The notes: a model not told the origin generated them from the sequence alone. A stretch of 7,804 bases of DNA from CAZQLE01 sp964593905 (GCA_964593905.1 CAZQLE010000186.1:1-7804), one strand, 5' to 3'; positions 1 to 6,710 are shown, numbered from the stretch's first letter. Numbers and translations are program-made.

Positions 1-993
1 CTCCCCGCCCGTTCCAGCAAACTTACCAGCGGTTATGCCGCCGCACTGGCCAGCGCGGCCATTCTGTCGACCACGGCTGTTTTTATCCGCTATCTAACGC
101 AGAACTTTGAGCTTCCGGCGCTGGTGCTGGCCTTCTGGCGCGACACGCTGACCGCCCTCACCCTGCTGCCGCTGCTGGCCTGGATGCGGCCGAAGTTATT
201 AAAAATTAACCGTGCCGACCTGGGTTATCTGGTGGGCTACGGGCTGCTGCTGGCGGTCTTTAACGCCATCTGGACCACCTCGGTGCATCTGAACGGTGCG
301 GCGCTTTCAACGGTGCTGGTATATTGCTCGGCGGCTTTCACGGCGCTGCTGGGCTGGTGGCTGCTGCGCGAGAGCCTGGGCTGGGCCAAAATTGGCGCGG
401 TGGTGCTCAGTCTGGGTGGCTGTGTGTTGGTCTCGGGGGCCTATCAGGCCGCTGCATCGACCAGCCAGTGGGCCGGGATTATCACGGGGGTTGTTTCAGG
501 GCTGTTGTATGCGGTCTACAGCCTGATGGGCCGCTCGGCTTCACAGCGCGGGCTCAGCCCGTGGACGACGCTGTTGTATACCTTTGGTTTTGCCGCCCTG
601 TTTTTGCTGATTTTGAATCTGGTTTCGGGCGGCTGGGTGCCGGGCACGGCGGCTTCGCCGGCGGCGCTGTTGTGGCCTGCCGGGACGGCAGCCGGGTGGG
701 GCATTCTGTTTCTGCTGGCAGCCGGGCCAACCCTGGCCGGTTTTGGGCTGTATAATGTGAGCCTCAGTTTACTGCCCTCCAGCGTGGCGAATTTGATCGT
801 CACCCTGGAGCCGGCCTTTACGGCGGTGCTGGCTTTTTTGTTTCTGGGCGAGCGGTTGACGCTGGTGCAACTGGCCGGGAGCGGGTTGATTCTGGGCGGA
901 GTGGTGCTGCTGCGCGTTTTTGAACGCCGGCAGCCAGAAGTTGAACAGGTGGAGGCGGCCATTGAACCCGTTGGATATTCGCGCTCTATATAA
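1..993 (+). CDS. EamA/DMT-family transporter, 5' end cut by window
   Basis: Probable inner-membrane drug/metabolite exporter of the EamA (RhaT/YdcZ-like) family; the substrate cannot be told from sequence. The frame is open from base 1 and gives 330 visible residues, so only a short N-terminal part is missing. The GTG at 124 is not the start, because the first membrane segment (GYAAALASAAILSTTAVFIRY) lies upstream of it in the same frame. The protein is almost wholly hydrophobic, with about ten membrane segments in two EamA repeats (visible residues about 12-150 and 165-310). The repeats show matching ends: LLRESLGWAKIGAVVLSLGG and FLGERLTLVQLAGSGLILGG. The tail after about residue 305 is charged and cytoplasmic (FERRQPEVEQVEAAIE). 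The 3' end overlaps the next gene by 32 bases and contains its ribosome-binding site. Family assignment is firm; function is inferred only at family level. Confidence 0.9.
   Translation, partial: LPARSSKLTSGYAAALASAAILSTTAVFIRYLTQNFELPALVLAFWRDTLTALTLLPLLAWMRPKLLKINRADLGYLVGYGLLLAVFNAIWTTSVHLNGAALSTVLVYCSAAFTALLGWWLLRESLGWAKIGAVVLSLGGCVLVSGAYQAAASTSQWAGIITGVVSGLLYAVYSLMGRSASQRGLSPWTTLLYTFGFAALFLLILNLVSGGWVPGTAASPAALLWPAGTAAGWGILFLLAAGPTLAGFGLYNVSLSLLPSSVANLIVTLEPAFTAVLAFLFLGERLTLVQLAGSGLILGGVVLLRVFERRQPEVEQVEAAIEPVGYSRSI
951..955 (+). promoter_or_regulatory. Ribosome-binding site deciding a TTG start
   Basis: GGAGG lies inside the 3' end of the exporter gene, six bases before the TTG at 962. 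It supports the TTG as start of the cysteine-rich protein and implies translational coupling to the upstream gene. Confidence 0.7.
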
Positions 994-1642
994 CCGGTTG
1001 GATGTGCCCATTCTGGAACTGGACTGCGGGCAGAAGTGCGCACAGCACAACCCGGCCGGCAAGCCGTTTTGTTGTGATATCTGCCACGCGGTGCCGGTGG
1101 CGTATCAGGAAGAATGGTCTTACCTGCAAGCCCAGACCGATTTGTGGCATGTCTGGCGGGGAGATGAATGCAGCGCCGAACCGGTGGACCCGGCCGTGCT
1201 GCGTGACGAAACCCCGGCGCATTTGACTCTGCTGGCCTGCAAGGGCCCGGCGTACTGTGAGCGGCCCAACCGCACCATCGCCTGCCGCCAGTTTCCGTTC
1301 TTTCCATATATCGACTCCAACGACCTGTTTCTCGGGTTGGCCTATTACTGGGATTTTGAACCGATTTGCTGGGTGATCAGCAACCTGGCGCTGGTCAGCG
1401 ATGGTTATCGAAAGGCGTTTGTGCGCGTCTATGATGAGATTCTGGCGCGGCGGCCTGAAGAGCTGGATAGTTATGCGGGCTGCTCGGAAGAAATGCGCGA
1501 GGTCTTTCAGGCGCAGCGCCGGCGCATTCCGCTGCTGCATCGCAACGGCGGGGCCTATTTGATCAGCCCGGGCAGCGAACAGATGCGCCGGGTCGATGCC
1601 GCCTGGCTGCGAAAGTTTGGCCCATACCGCGACGTTTCATAA
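962..1642 (+). CDS. YkgJ-like cysteine-cluster (Fe-S or zinc binding) protein
   Basis: Small soluble protein of 226 residues with a cysteine pattern like the YkgJ/UPF0153 family, whose members are predicted to bind zinc or an Fe-S cluster; the biochemical role is unknown. Numbering from the TTG at 962, the cysteines are C22-x3-C26-x10-C37C38-x2-C41, then C93-x5-C99-x8-C108. The last is in RTIACRQFPFFPYID, which matches the family's C-R-x-F-P signature. The C-terminal half is polar or helical and ends in RKFGPYRDVS. The start is chosen because GGAGG at 951-955 sits six bases before this TTG; an upstream in-frame TTG at 920 lacks such a site. The gene starts inside the exporter gene, so its translation is probably coupled to it. 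Confidence is good for a real gene and moderate for the family, since the spacing of the first cysteines departs from the usual CxxCxxCC. Confidence 0.78.
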   Translation: MNPLDIRALYNRLDVPILELDCGQKCAQHNPAGKPFCCDICHAVPVAYQEEWSYLQAQTDLWHVWRGDECSAEPVDPAVLRDETPAHLTLLACKGPAYCERPNRTIACRQFPFFPYIDSNDLFLGLAYYWDFEPICWVISNLALVSDGYRKAFVRVYDEILARRPEELDSYAGCSEEMREVFQAQRRRIPLLHRNGGAYLISPGSEQMRRVDAAWLRKFGPYRDVS

Positions 1643-1668
1643 ACCTGTTGTCCAAAACCCCTCCCTCT

Positions 1669-1699
1669 GTGTGCCCTGCCAGAATATGGCACGGCGCGT
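1669..1699 (+). terminator. Hairpin downstream of the cysteine-rich protein gene
   Basis: The arms 1673-1681 (GCCCTGCCA) and 1687-1695 (TGGCACGGC) pair at eight of nine positions around a five-base loop. Mostly wobble pairs extend the stem to 1669/1699. It sits 26 bases after the stop codon. No T-tract follows, so it may be a transcript-end stabiliser, a Rho-type or weak terminator, or chance. Confidence 0.35.
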
Positions 1700-1777
1700 C
1701 TGTGGGCTGGTGTCAAAGGCAACCTCAAATCAAGTTTCTCGATGAAAAATCTGTCTCTCGTTGGGGTGATTCTGGTC

Positions 1778-1805
1778 TTAAGTTCAGGATCGGTTATGTT
1801 ATTAT
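1778..1805 (+). promoter_or_regulatory. Extended -10 promoter candidate for the MFS gene
   Basis: TGT-TATTAT at 1797-1805 is an extended -10 element (TGn then TATnnT). A weak -35 candidate, TTAAGT at 1778-1783, lies 16 bases upstream of the hexamer. Transcription would begin near 1812, just before the AAAGGA ribosome-binding site of the MFS gene, which argues against the far-upstream ATG at 1742. The 192-base gap 1643-1834 otherwise holds only the hairpin at 1669-1699. Confidence 0.45.
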
Positions 1806-1834
1806 GTGAATCGGCAGAAAAAAGGATGGTTTGT

Positions 1835-3100
1835 ATGAACAAGTTCCGCAAAATATATCATGAATTTCCGAAGAAATTCTGGTTTGTAGTGGTGGTTTCC
1901 TTTATTGACCGGGTGGGTGGCACACTGCTTTTTCCGTTTTTCTCACTTTACATTACCCAGCGTTTTGACGTGGGCATGACCCAGGCCGGGGTGATCCTGG
2001 GCATGTTTTCGATTTTTGGCCTGTTTGGCGGCATGATTGGCGGCGCGCTGACCGATAAATTTGGGCGGCGCAAGTTGATCTTGTTTGGGCTGGTTGCCAG
2101 CGCTCTCAGCACGCTTTCGATCGGCCTGGTAAACCAGTTTGCGCTGCTTTATCCGTTGGCGATCATGGTGGGCCTGCTTTCAGATGTCGCCGGTCCGGCG
2201 CATCAGGCCATGATTGCAGATATTTTGCCCGAAGAAAAACGCCAGGAGGGTTTTGGCATCTTGCGCGTGGTGGGCAATATGTCGTGGATTATTGGCCCGA
2301 CCATTGGCGGTTTTGTGGCCAACAAATCTTTTTTGGCGCTGTTTATCATCGATGCCGTGGTGAGCTGTTTTGTCGCGCTGCTGGTATACCTGTTGATCTC
2401 TGAGACCAAACCCGCGGCCAAAGAGGGTGAGCAGCCCGAGAGCATTTTGCAGACCTTCAAAGGTTATGGCGTGGTGCTGCGCGACCATGCTTATCTGGCC
2501 TTTTTGGTGGCAGGCATTTTGATGGGAGTGGTGTATCAGCAGATGTATAACTCGCTGTCGGTCTACTTGCGCGATGTGCACGGCATTAGCCCACAGGGAT
2601 ATGGCTTTTTGCTGACCGCCAGCGCCATTACGGTGATTTTGCTTCAATTCTGGGTATCGCGCCAGATTAAGCACCGCCCGCCATTCTTGATGATTGCTCT
2701 GGGGGTGGTGTTTTATATGATCGGGTTCAGCATGTTTGGTGTTGTTAACACCTACTGGCTGTTTTGTGCCGCCATTGTGGTGGTCACTTTTGGCGAGATG
2801 ATTGTGGTACCCACCTCACAGTATCTGGCGGCAAATTTTGCCCCGGTGGAGATGCGCGGCCGCTATATGGCAACCTTCGGGCTGATCTGGATGATTCCGG
2901 CTACGATTGGTCCCGGCGCGGCCGGGGTGATTTTGGATCATTATGACCCCAATCTGTTATGGTATATCGGCGGTGTCTTATGCGCCATTTCGGCTGTGGG
3001 CTTCTATGGGCTGCATCTACGGCTGGGACGGCAAGAGCGGTTTGCCCCGCCGCCAGTAGAGCCGCCCGCAGCGGTGGAGCAGGCCGCGTCTGCGGATTAA
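1835..3100 (+). CDS. MFS transporter, DHA1/MdtH-like multidrug efflux type
   Basis: Twelve-helix major facilitator superfamily protein of 421 residues, probably a proton-coupled exporter in the cytoplasmic membrane; the substrate is unknown. Visible features, numbered from the ATG at 1835: first helix with FIDRVGGTLLFPFFSLYI (residues 23-40), the MFS motif A GALTDKFGRRK (70-80) between helices 2 and 3, and IADILPEEKRQEGFGILRVV followed by IGPTIGGF in helices 4-5, typical of DHA1 drug-efflux proteins. A hydrophilic central loop (SETKPAAKEGEQPES) comes next, then a C-terminal half with a related PVEMRGRYMATFG loop. The tail is Pro/Ala-rich. The start is set by AAAGGA at 1821-1826, eight bases upstream. 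ATG 1826 is a near alternative. The in-frame ATG at 1742 has no ribosome-binding site and would add an odd hydrophobic leader. It appears to be a single-gene transcript ended by the hairpin at 3128-3168. Confidence 0.9.
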   Translation: MNKFRKIYHEFPKKFWFVVVVSFIDRVGGTLLFPFFSLYITQRFDVGMTQAGVILGMFSIFGLFGGMIGGALTDKFGRRKLILFGLVASALSTLSIGLVNQFALLYPLAIMVGLLSDVAGPAHQAMIADILPEEKRQEGFGILRVVGNMSWIIGPTIGGFVANKSFLALFIIDAVVSCFVALLVYLLISETKPAAKEGEQPESILQTFKGYGVVLRDHAYLAFLVAGILMGVVYQQMYNSLSVYLRDVHGISPQGYGFLLTASAITVILLQFWVSRQIKHRPPFLMIALGVVFYMIGFSMFGVVNTYWLFCAAIVVVTFGEMIVVPTSQYLAANFAPVEMRGRYMATFGLIWMIPATIGPGAAGVILDHYDPNLLWYIGGVLCAISAVGFYGLHLRLGRQERFAPPPVEPPAAVEQAASAD

Positions 3101-3124
3101 GCACAGGGCGATTGTACATTTGAT

Positions 3125-3233
3125 GCTTCATCCCTCGCTGCCCCTTCACATGGGCTGGCGGGGGATGACTTTATTTGAATGGCCCGCTTCATCTGCCTGA
3201 TGGGTTTCGGGTATGGCCGTGTGGCGGGGGATG
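3125..3233 (+). repeat. Imperfect direct repeat of terminator-flank sequence
   Basis: GCTTCATC at 3125-3132 and GGCGGGGGATG at 3157-3167 (the outer parts of the terminator hairpin) recur in the same order at 3186-3193 and 3223-3233. The middle parts differ and the second copy folds much less well. It looks like a decayed duplication of the hairpin, or a diverged short interspersed element. Confidence 0.45.
3128..3168 (+). terminator. Strong hairpin terminator after the MFS gene
   Basis: The arms 3129-3144 and 3152-3167 pair at 15 of 16 positions, counting a few G-T wobbles, around the seven-base loop TTCACAT; one further T-A pair closes the base. A modest T-rich stretch (ACTTTATTT) follows. 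Its position 27 bases after the MFS stop fits a rho-independent terminator, although the T-tract is interrupted. Confidence 0.65.
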
Positions 3234-3281
3234 CGCTCTCGCAAAAATCATATTATTTAATGGTGTGATTGCGAAATTCCC

Positions 3282-3314
3282 CATGCTATACTAAGGCATC
3301 CAGCCTGTAGCATG
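3282..3314. promoter_or_regulatory. Inverted repeat over the kinase promoter, possible operator
   Basis: CATGCTA at 3282-3288 and its exact reverse complement TAGCATG at 3308-3314 are separated by 19 bases, with half-site centres 26 bases apart. The left half overlaps the -10 element, so a bound dimer would block RNA polymerase. Because the left half is not transcribed, it cannot act as an RNA hairpin. This is an inference from position; chance is possible for 7-bp arms. Confidence 0.35.
3284..3292 (+). promoter_or_regulatory. Extended -10 promoter of the two-component operon
   Basis: TGC-TATACT is a near-consensus extended -10, placing a transcription start near 3299, about 30 bases before the kinase start. 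No good -35 is present 16-18 bases upstream, which is usual for extended -10 promoters. The stretch 3241-3280 upstream is AT-rich, unlike the rest of the window, and could serve as an UP element. Confidence 0.6.
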
Positions 3315-3328
3315 TTTGGGAGACTGTT

Positions 3329-5827
3329 TTGAATATGAGCGAATCATCTCACCCCGTCAGTTTAACTGCAGAACGCACCCTTCAACCCGAGCCGGGGTTT
3401 GATGGTTCGCATGAGATCTGGCGACATCTGGTGGAAAGCGCGCCAGATGTATTGATTATGGTTGACCGGCAGGGCAAGATTTTGTTGAACAATCGCCAGC
3501 CGCAGGATACCTGGGGGCAATATTCACTGTGGGAGGATATTAAGACCACCGTCATCCCCGAACACCGCCCACGGGTGATTGAAACGGTCGAAAGGGTCTT
3601 TCAAACCGGTGAGCCGGCTTCTTATGAACTGGCTTCTCCGACCGCTGCAGGCCCACTGTGCTGGTATATGACCCATCTGGGGCCCTTCTATTATCAAAAT
3701 GAAATTGTGGCCGTGTTGCTGATGATTCGTGAGATCACACATCTCAAAGAATCTGAAGAAGACCTCAATCGGTTGAACCGCGACCTGGAACAGCGGGTGG
3801 CCGAACGGACCCAGGCCCTGCAGAAAAGCAATGAGCGCCTCAGCGCCATTTCAGAGCTGATCCCCGATTATGTCTATTCAGCCTGGGTGCTGCCCAACGG
3901 TTCGCGCCGTTATGACTGGATCAGCGGGGCGCTGGAAAGCATCACCGGCTATACGGTGGACGAGATGCTCTCGGGCGCGGTGGCGTGGGATGCTCTGATC
4001 TACCCCGAGGACCGTGCCCGGCTGTGTAAGATCTGCTCTGACCGGCCGGGCGCGCTGGAATATCGCCTGGTGGACCGCGGAGGCAAAATTCACTGGATTC
4101 GGGATCACTGCAAACCGGCCGAGACAAATATCCCACAGCATGGGCGCATCTGGGGCGCGGTGCAGGATATTACCGAGCAAAAGCTGACCGAGCAGGCCTT
4201 GCAGCAGCATACCCGCCGCCTCGAAGCCTCGCTTCATCTTTATACCGGGTTGCGCCAGGCAGAGGACCGCCAGTCGGCGCTGGATGTGTTGGTGGGGCAT
4301 ACCACGCAGATGTTTGCGGCAGATGTGGGCGGAATTTATTTGCAGGAACTGAACGAGCTGGTGTTTAGCAGCGGGTGCGGTTTGATCCACCCCGCGCCGG
4401 CGCGTTTGTCTTGCGAGGGTAATTTTCTGATCCACCAGGTGATGAACTCGGGGCAGACCCTGTTTATCAACCGGGTTTCACACAAACCGGAGCATTGCAA
4501 TTTCTGCGCGTTTTTACAGCAGCAGGGCGTTATGGCTGTGGTGGTGGCCCCGCTGCGCACTGCGCAGGTCACCCTGGGGGTGCTGTATATCGGCTTCCGC
4601 CATCCGGCCGATTTTTCGGAACAGGATCGCCAGTCGATGGATGCATTTGCCGAGGTGGGCGGCAACACCCTGCACCGTTTTCTGGTTTCGGAACAATTGG
4701 AGCGCAATGCGGCCGACCGCGAGCGTGAGCTGGCAATTCTCTACGAGGTTATGTCGCTGGCCAACATTACCCGCGACCCTGATGTGCTGGTTGACCAGTC
4801 GTTGGAGCGGGTGTTGGCGGCGGTGGGCTGCGAGCTGGGGGTGGTGAACCTGGTGAACCCCGTTACAAACACGCTGGAGGTAGTGGCGCACCGCGGCTGG
4901 TCTACCGAGTTGTGCAACCGGGTGACCGAATCGCCCTTAAACGGCTCTACGCATGAGGTCTTTGAACGGCAGATGACCATTCAGGCCGAGACGCTGCTGC
5001 CGCCCAGCGGGTCGTTTCCGGCTGAGCGCATTGCCTATCTGGGAACACCCATCCGCGCCAGGGGCGTTATGATTGGCACACTGGGCATCTTTGGCAGGCC
5101 GCTGCAGCTTGGCAACCTGGCGGTGGTGCAATTTGTGACCAGCATCTCCGATCAGTTGGGGCTGGCGATCGAGAGCGCCCGGCTGCGCAAAAAGGCCGAA
5201 GAGACCGTGGTGATTGAAGAACGCCAGCGTCTGGCGCGCGATTTGCACGATTCAATCTCACAGTCGTTGTATGGCCTGGTGCTCTCGGCCGATGTGAGCA
5301 ACAAGCTGTTGAAGATCAAAGATTTTGCCGGTCTCGAAGAAACCCTGGAGAGCATTGAAACGGTGGCGCTGCAATCGCTAAAAGAAATGCGCCTGATGTT
5401 GTTTGAGTTGCGTCCGCTCTCGCTGGAAACCGAAGGGCTGGTTAAGGCGCTTAATTTGCGTTTGAATACGGTGGAACACCGGGCCGGGATTGAAACCAGC
5501 GTGCAGATTTCGGGGGTGGAACGGTTGTCGCTGAATATGGAACTGGAGGTTTACCGCATTGCCACAGAGGCCCTGAATAATGCGCTGAAGTATGCCAATG
5601 CGAGCAGTGTGCGCCTGTTGTTGGAGACAGATGAGCAGCAGGTGTGTTTGCAGGTTTCGGATGACGGCGATGGCTTTGAAAGAGAGCAGACCGGCAACGG
5701 CGGTTTTGGCATCTCGAACATGTTGGAGCGCGCCCGGAAGTTGAACGGCCGGTTGGAAATTCACAGCACCCCGGGGCAGGGCACCAGCATCTGTCTCACA
5801 GCTCCGTTGGATGACAAGAGGTCTTGA
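3329..5827 (+). CDS. Cytoplasmic PAS-PAS-GAF-GAF sensor histidine kinase, NarL/HisKA_3 type
   Basis: Sensor kinase of 832 residues without a membrane segment, so it should sense a cytoplasmic or diffusible signal. Domains in order: PAS 1 (about 28-138); a coiled-coil linker (139-172, with LNRLNRDLEQRVAERTQALQ); PAS 2 of the PAS_3 type (about 175-285, with ITGYTVDEM and IWGAVQDITEQK); GAF 1 (about 305-450); GAF 2 (about 465-618); a HisKA_3 dimerisation domain with the phospho-acceptor H640 in ERQRLARDLHDSISQ; and HATPase_c with the N-box EALNNALKYA (747-756), DDGDGF (778-783) and GGFGISNMLERA (791-802). All catalytic motifs are intact. GAF 1 holds C350, C362 and C390-x2-C393; PAS 2 holds C233-x2-C236 and C261. 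The start is TTG 3329, six bases after GGGAG (3318-3322); ATG 3335 is the alternative at a 12-base spacing. The stop overlaps the regulator's ATG by one base. The partner is surely the adjacent regulator; the signal is unknown. Confidence 0.93.
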   Translation: MNMSESSHPVSLTAERTLQPEPGFDGSHEIWRHLVESAPDVLIMVDRQGKILLNNRQPQDTWGQYSLWEDIKTTVIPEHRPRVIETVERVFQTGEPASYELASPTAAGPLCWYMTHLGPFYYQNEIVAVLLMIREITHLKESEEDLNRLNRDLEQRVAERTQALQKSNERLSAISELIPDYVYSAWVLPNGSRRYDWISGALESITGYTVDEMLSGAVAWDALIYPEDRARLCKICSDRPGALEYRLVDRGGKIHWIRDHCKPAETNIPQHGRIWGAVQDITEQKLTEQALQQHTRRLEASLHLYTGLRQAEDRQSALDVLVGHTTQMFAADVGGIYLQELNELVFSSGCGLIHPAPARLSCEGNFLIHQVMNSGQTLFINRVSHKPEHCNFCAFLQQQGVMAVVVAPLRTAQVTLGVLYIGFRHPADFSEQDRQSMDAFAEVGGNTLHRFLVSEQLERNAADRERELAILYEVMSLANITRDPDVLVDQSLERVLAAVGCELGVVNLVNPVTNTLEVVAHRGWSTELCNRVTESPLNGSTHEVFERQMTIQAETLLPPSGSFPAERIAYLGTPIRARGVMIGTLGIFGRPLQLGNLAVVQFVTSISDQLGLAIESARLRKKAEETVVIEERQRLARDLHDSISQSLYGLVLSADVSNKLLKIKDFAGLEETLESIETVALQSLKEMRLMLFELRPLSLETEGLVKALNLRLNTVEHRAGIETSVQISGVERLSLNMELEVYRIATEALNNALKYANASSVRLLLETDEQQVCLQVSDDGDGFEREQTGNGGFGISNMLERARKLNGRLEIHSTPGQGTSICLTAPLDDKRS

Positions 5828-6498
5828 TGGGAAAAACAATCATTCGCGTTTTGGTGGTGGATGACCACCCGATTGTCCGGCGGGGATTAAGCGCAGAGAT
5901 CAATCTGGATGCCGAGATGCAGGTGATTGGCATGGCCAGCGATGGGCAAGAAGCCGTGAGCCTGGCGCGTGACACAGCGCCGGATGTGATCTTGATGGAT
6001 ATTGTGATGCCCCGCAAAGACGGGGTTGAGGCAACCCGTGAAATCATTAAAGATAACCCGCGCGCGAAAATTCTGGTGTTGAGCAGCTTTGGCGAAGATG
6101 AAAAAATCTATGCTGCCATCAAGGCCGGCGCAATGGGCTATATCTTGAAAGACCGCCACCCCAAAGAGGTTTTGCAGGCGATCCGCGATACCTATAAGGG
6201 TTCGCCAACACTCAACCCGAATATCGCGCGGCGTCTGTTTCGCGAGCTGCGCGTGCAAGACGATCATCCGGCGGAGGATGTGTTGACCGGGCGCGAACTT
6301 GAGATCTTGCGCCGGGTGGCGCGCGGCGAGCCCAACCGCGATATTGCGGCCAAATTATCCATCCAAGATGCCACTGTGCGGGCGCATGTCAGCAATATTC
6401 TGGGAAAGCTGAACCTGACCAACCGCTCGCAACTGGTGTTGTATGCGGTTCGCAAGGGTCTGATTGAAGTTAAGGATGAGCCGGACGAAGAGTTTTAA
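5827..6498 (+). CDS. NarL/LuxR-family response regulator
   Basis: DNA-binding response regulator of 223 residues, partner of the kinase encoded just upstream. The receiver domain (about 5-120) has the acidic pair D12/D13, phospho-acceptor D58 in VILMDIVMPRKDG, S86 at the Thr/Ser switch position and K108 in GYILKD, so it should be phosphorylatable. A linker leads to a LuxR-type helix-turn-helix (about 152-212) with LTGRELEILRRVARGEPNRDIA and the recognition region TVRAHVSNILGKL. The tail is acidic (KDEPDEEF). The ATG lies in TGATG, overlapping the kinase stop by one base, with AAGAGG at 5816-5821 as ribosome-binding site; the TTG three bases earlier is less likely. The stacked terminator structure downstream ends the operon. 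The target genes are not shown by sequence; its own promoter and the next gene are the natural candidates. Confidence 0.95.
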   Translation: MGKTIIRVLVVDDHPIVRRGLSAEINLDAEMQVIGMASDGQEAVSLARDTAPDVILMDIVMPRKDGVEATREIIKDNPRAKILVLSSFGEDEKIYAAIKAGAMGYILKDRHPKEVLQAIRDTYKGSPTLNPNIARRLFRELRVQDDHPAEDVLTGRELEILRRVARGEPNRDIAAKLSIQDATVRAHVSNILGKLNLTNRSQLVLYAVRKGLIEVKDEPDEEF

Positions 6499-6542
6499 GC
6501 CCGGATCTGCGACCCCACCCTGCTGAGGCGATATTTATTCTG

Positions 6543-6576
6543 AGCCGGCGACCTGCCCATCTGGGCGGCGCCGGCT
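6543..6576 (+). terminator. GC-rich bulged terminator hairpin of the two-component operon
   Basis: AGCCGGCG (6543-6550) pairs perfectly with CGCCGGCT (6569-6576). Inside, CC/GG and GCCC/GGGC continue the stem past two single-base bulges to the loop ATCT. The structure lies 45 bases after the regulator stop. A run of five T (6596-6600) follows only after an AT-rich palindrome, so termination may use that second stem, or the combined structure may act as the transcript end. Confidence 0.7.
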
Positions 6577-6592
6577 TAAACATTTGTTTAAG
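6575..6592. promoter_or_regulatory. AT-rich perfect palindrome next to the terminator
   Basis: CTTAAACA (6575-6582) and TGTTTAAG (6585-6592) are exact inverted repeats around TT. AAATTTTT follows directly. As RNA it would form an A-U stem ending at a U-run; as DNA it has the size and symmetry of an operator upstream of the flavoprotein gene. Its first two bases belong also to the GC-rich stem, so both stems cannot form fully at once. Confidence 0.45.
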
Positions 6593-6655
6593 AAATTTTT
6601 CACAAAACCCCACCCATAGATTGATCATTTTCAGGATGTGCATTTGCCCGGGCCC

Positions 6656-6664
6656 TGCTATTGT
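6656..6664 (+). promoter_or_regulatory. Extended -10 promoter candidate for the flavoprotein gene
   Basis: TGC-TATTGT fits TGn-TATnnT and shares TGCTAT with the kinase promoter. No -35 of good quality stands at the usual distance; TTGATC at 6621-6626 is too far away. Transcription would begin near 6671. In the 243-base gap 6499-6741, the other visible items are the terminator, the AT-rich palindrome, GCCCGGGC at 6646-6653 and the two leader inverted repeats. Confidence 0.4.
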
Positions 6665-6673
6665 TGTAGGGAA

Positions 6674-6710
6674 GAGCCCTGGGTTTGGCTCGTTTTCCTT
6701 GAGTTCTCAA
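6674..6710 (+). promoter_or_regulatory. Leader inverted repeats upstream of the flavoprotein gene
   Basis: GAGCC (6674-6678) pairs with GGCTC (6687-6691) around an eight-base loop and is followed by GTTTTCCTT, a small terminator-like shape at the very start of the predicted transcript. A second short repeat, TTGAG-TT-CTCAA, lies at 6699-6710. Either could shape the 5' end of the mRNA or act as a protein-binding site; both stems are only five pairs long. Confidence 0.3.

Noticed and set aside
324..755. Second + strand frame inside the exporter gene (143 codons)
   Set aside because: Gly/Arg-rich shadow of the EamA frame without start signals or known motifs.
920..961. TTG at 920 as start of the cysteine-rich protein
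   Set aside because: There is no ribosome-binding site before it, whereas TTG 962 has GGAGG at six bases.
124..993. GTG at 124 as start of the exporter
   Set aside because: The same frame is open to base 1 and encodes the first membrane segment of the EamA fold upstream of 124, so the gene starts before the window.
516..1307. Open frame of 263 codons on the - strand across the exporter and cysteine-protein genes
   Set aside because: It spans two clear + strand genes, is rich in Pro, Arg and Ser as expected of a shadow frame, and shows no family motif.
1742..1834. Upstream ATG extension of the MFS protein by 31 residues
   Set aside because: It has no ribosome-binding site, adds a hydrophobic stretch before the normal first helix, and lies upstream of the best promoter candidate at 1797-1805.
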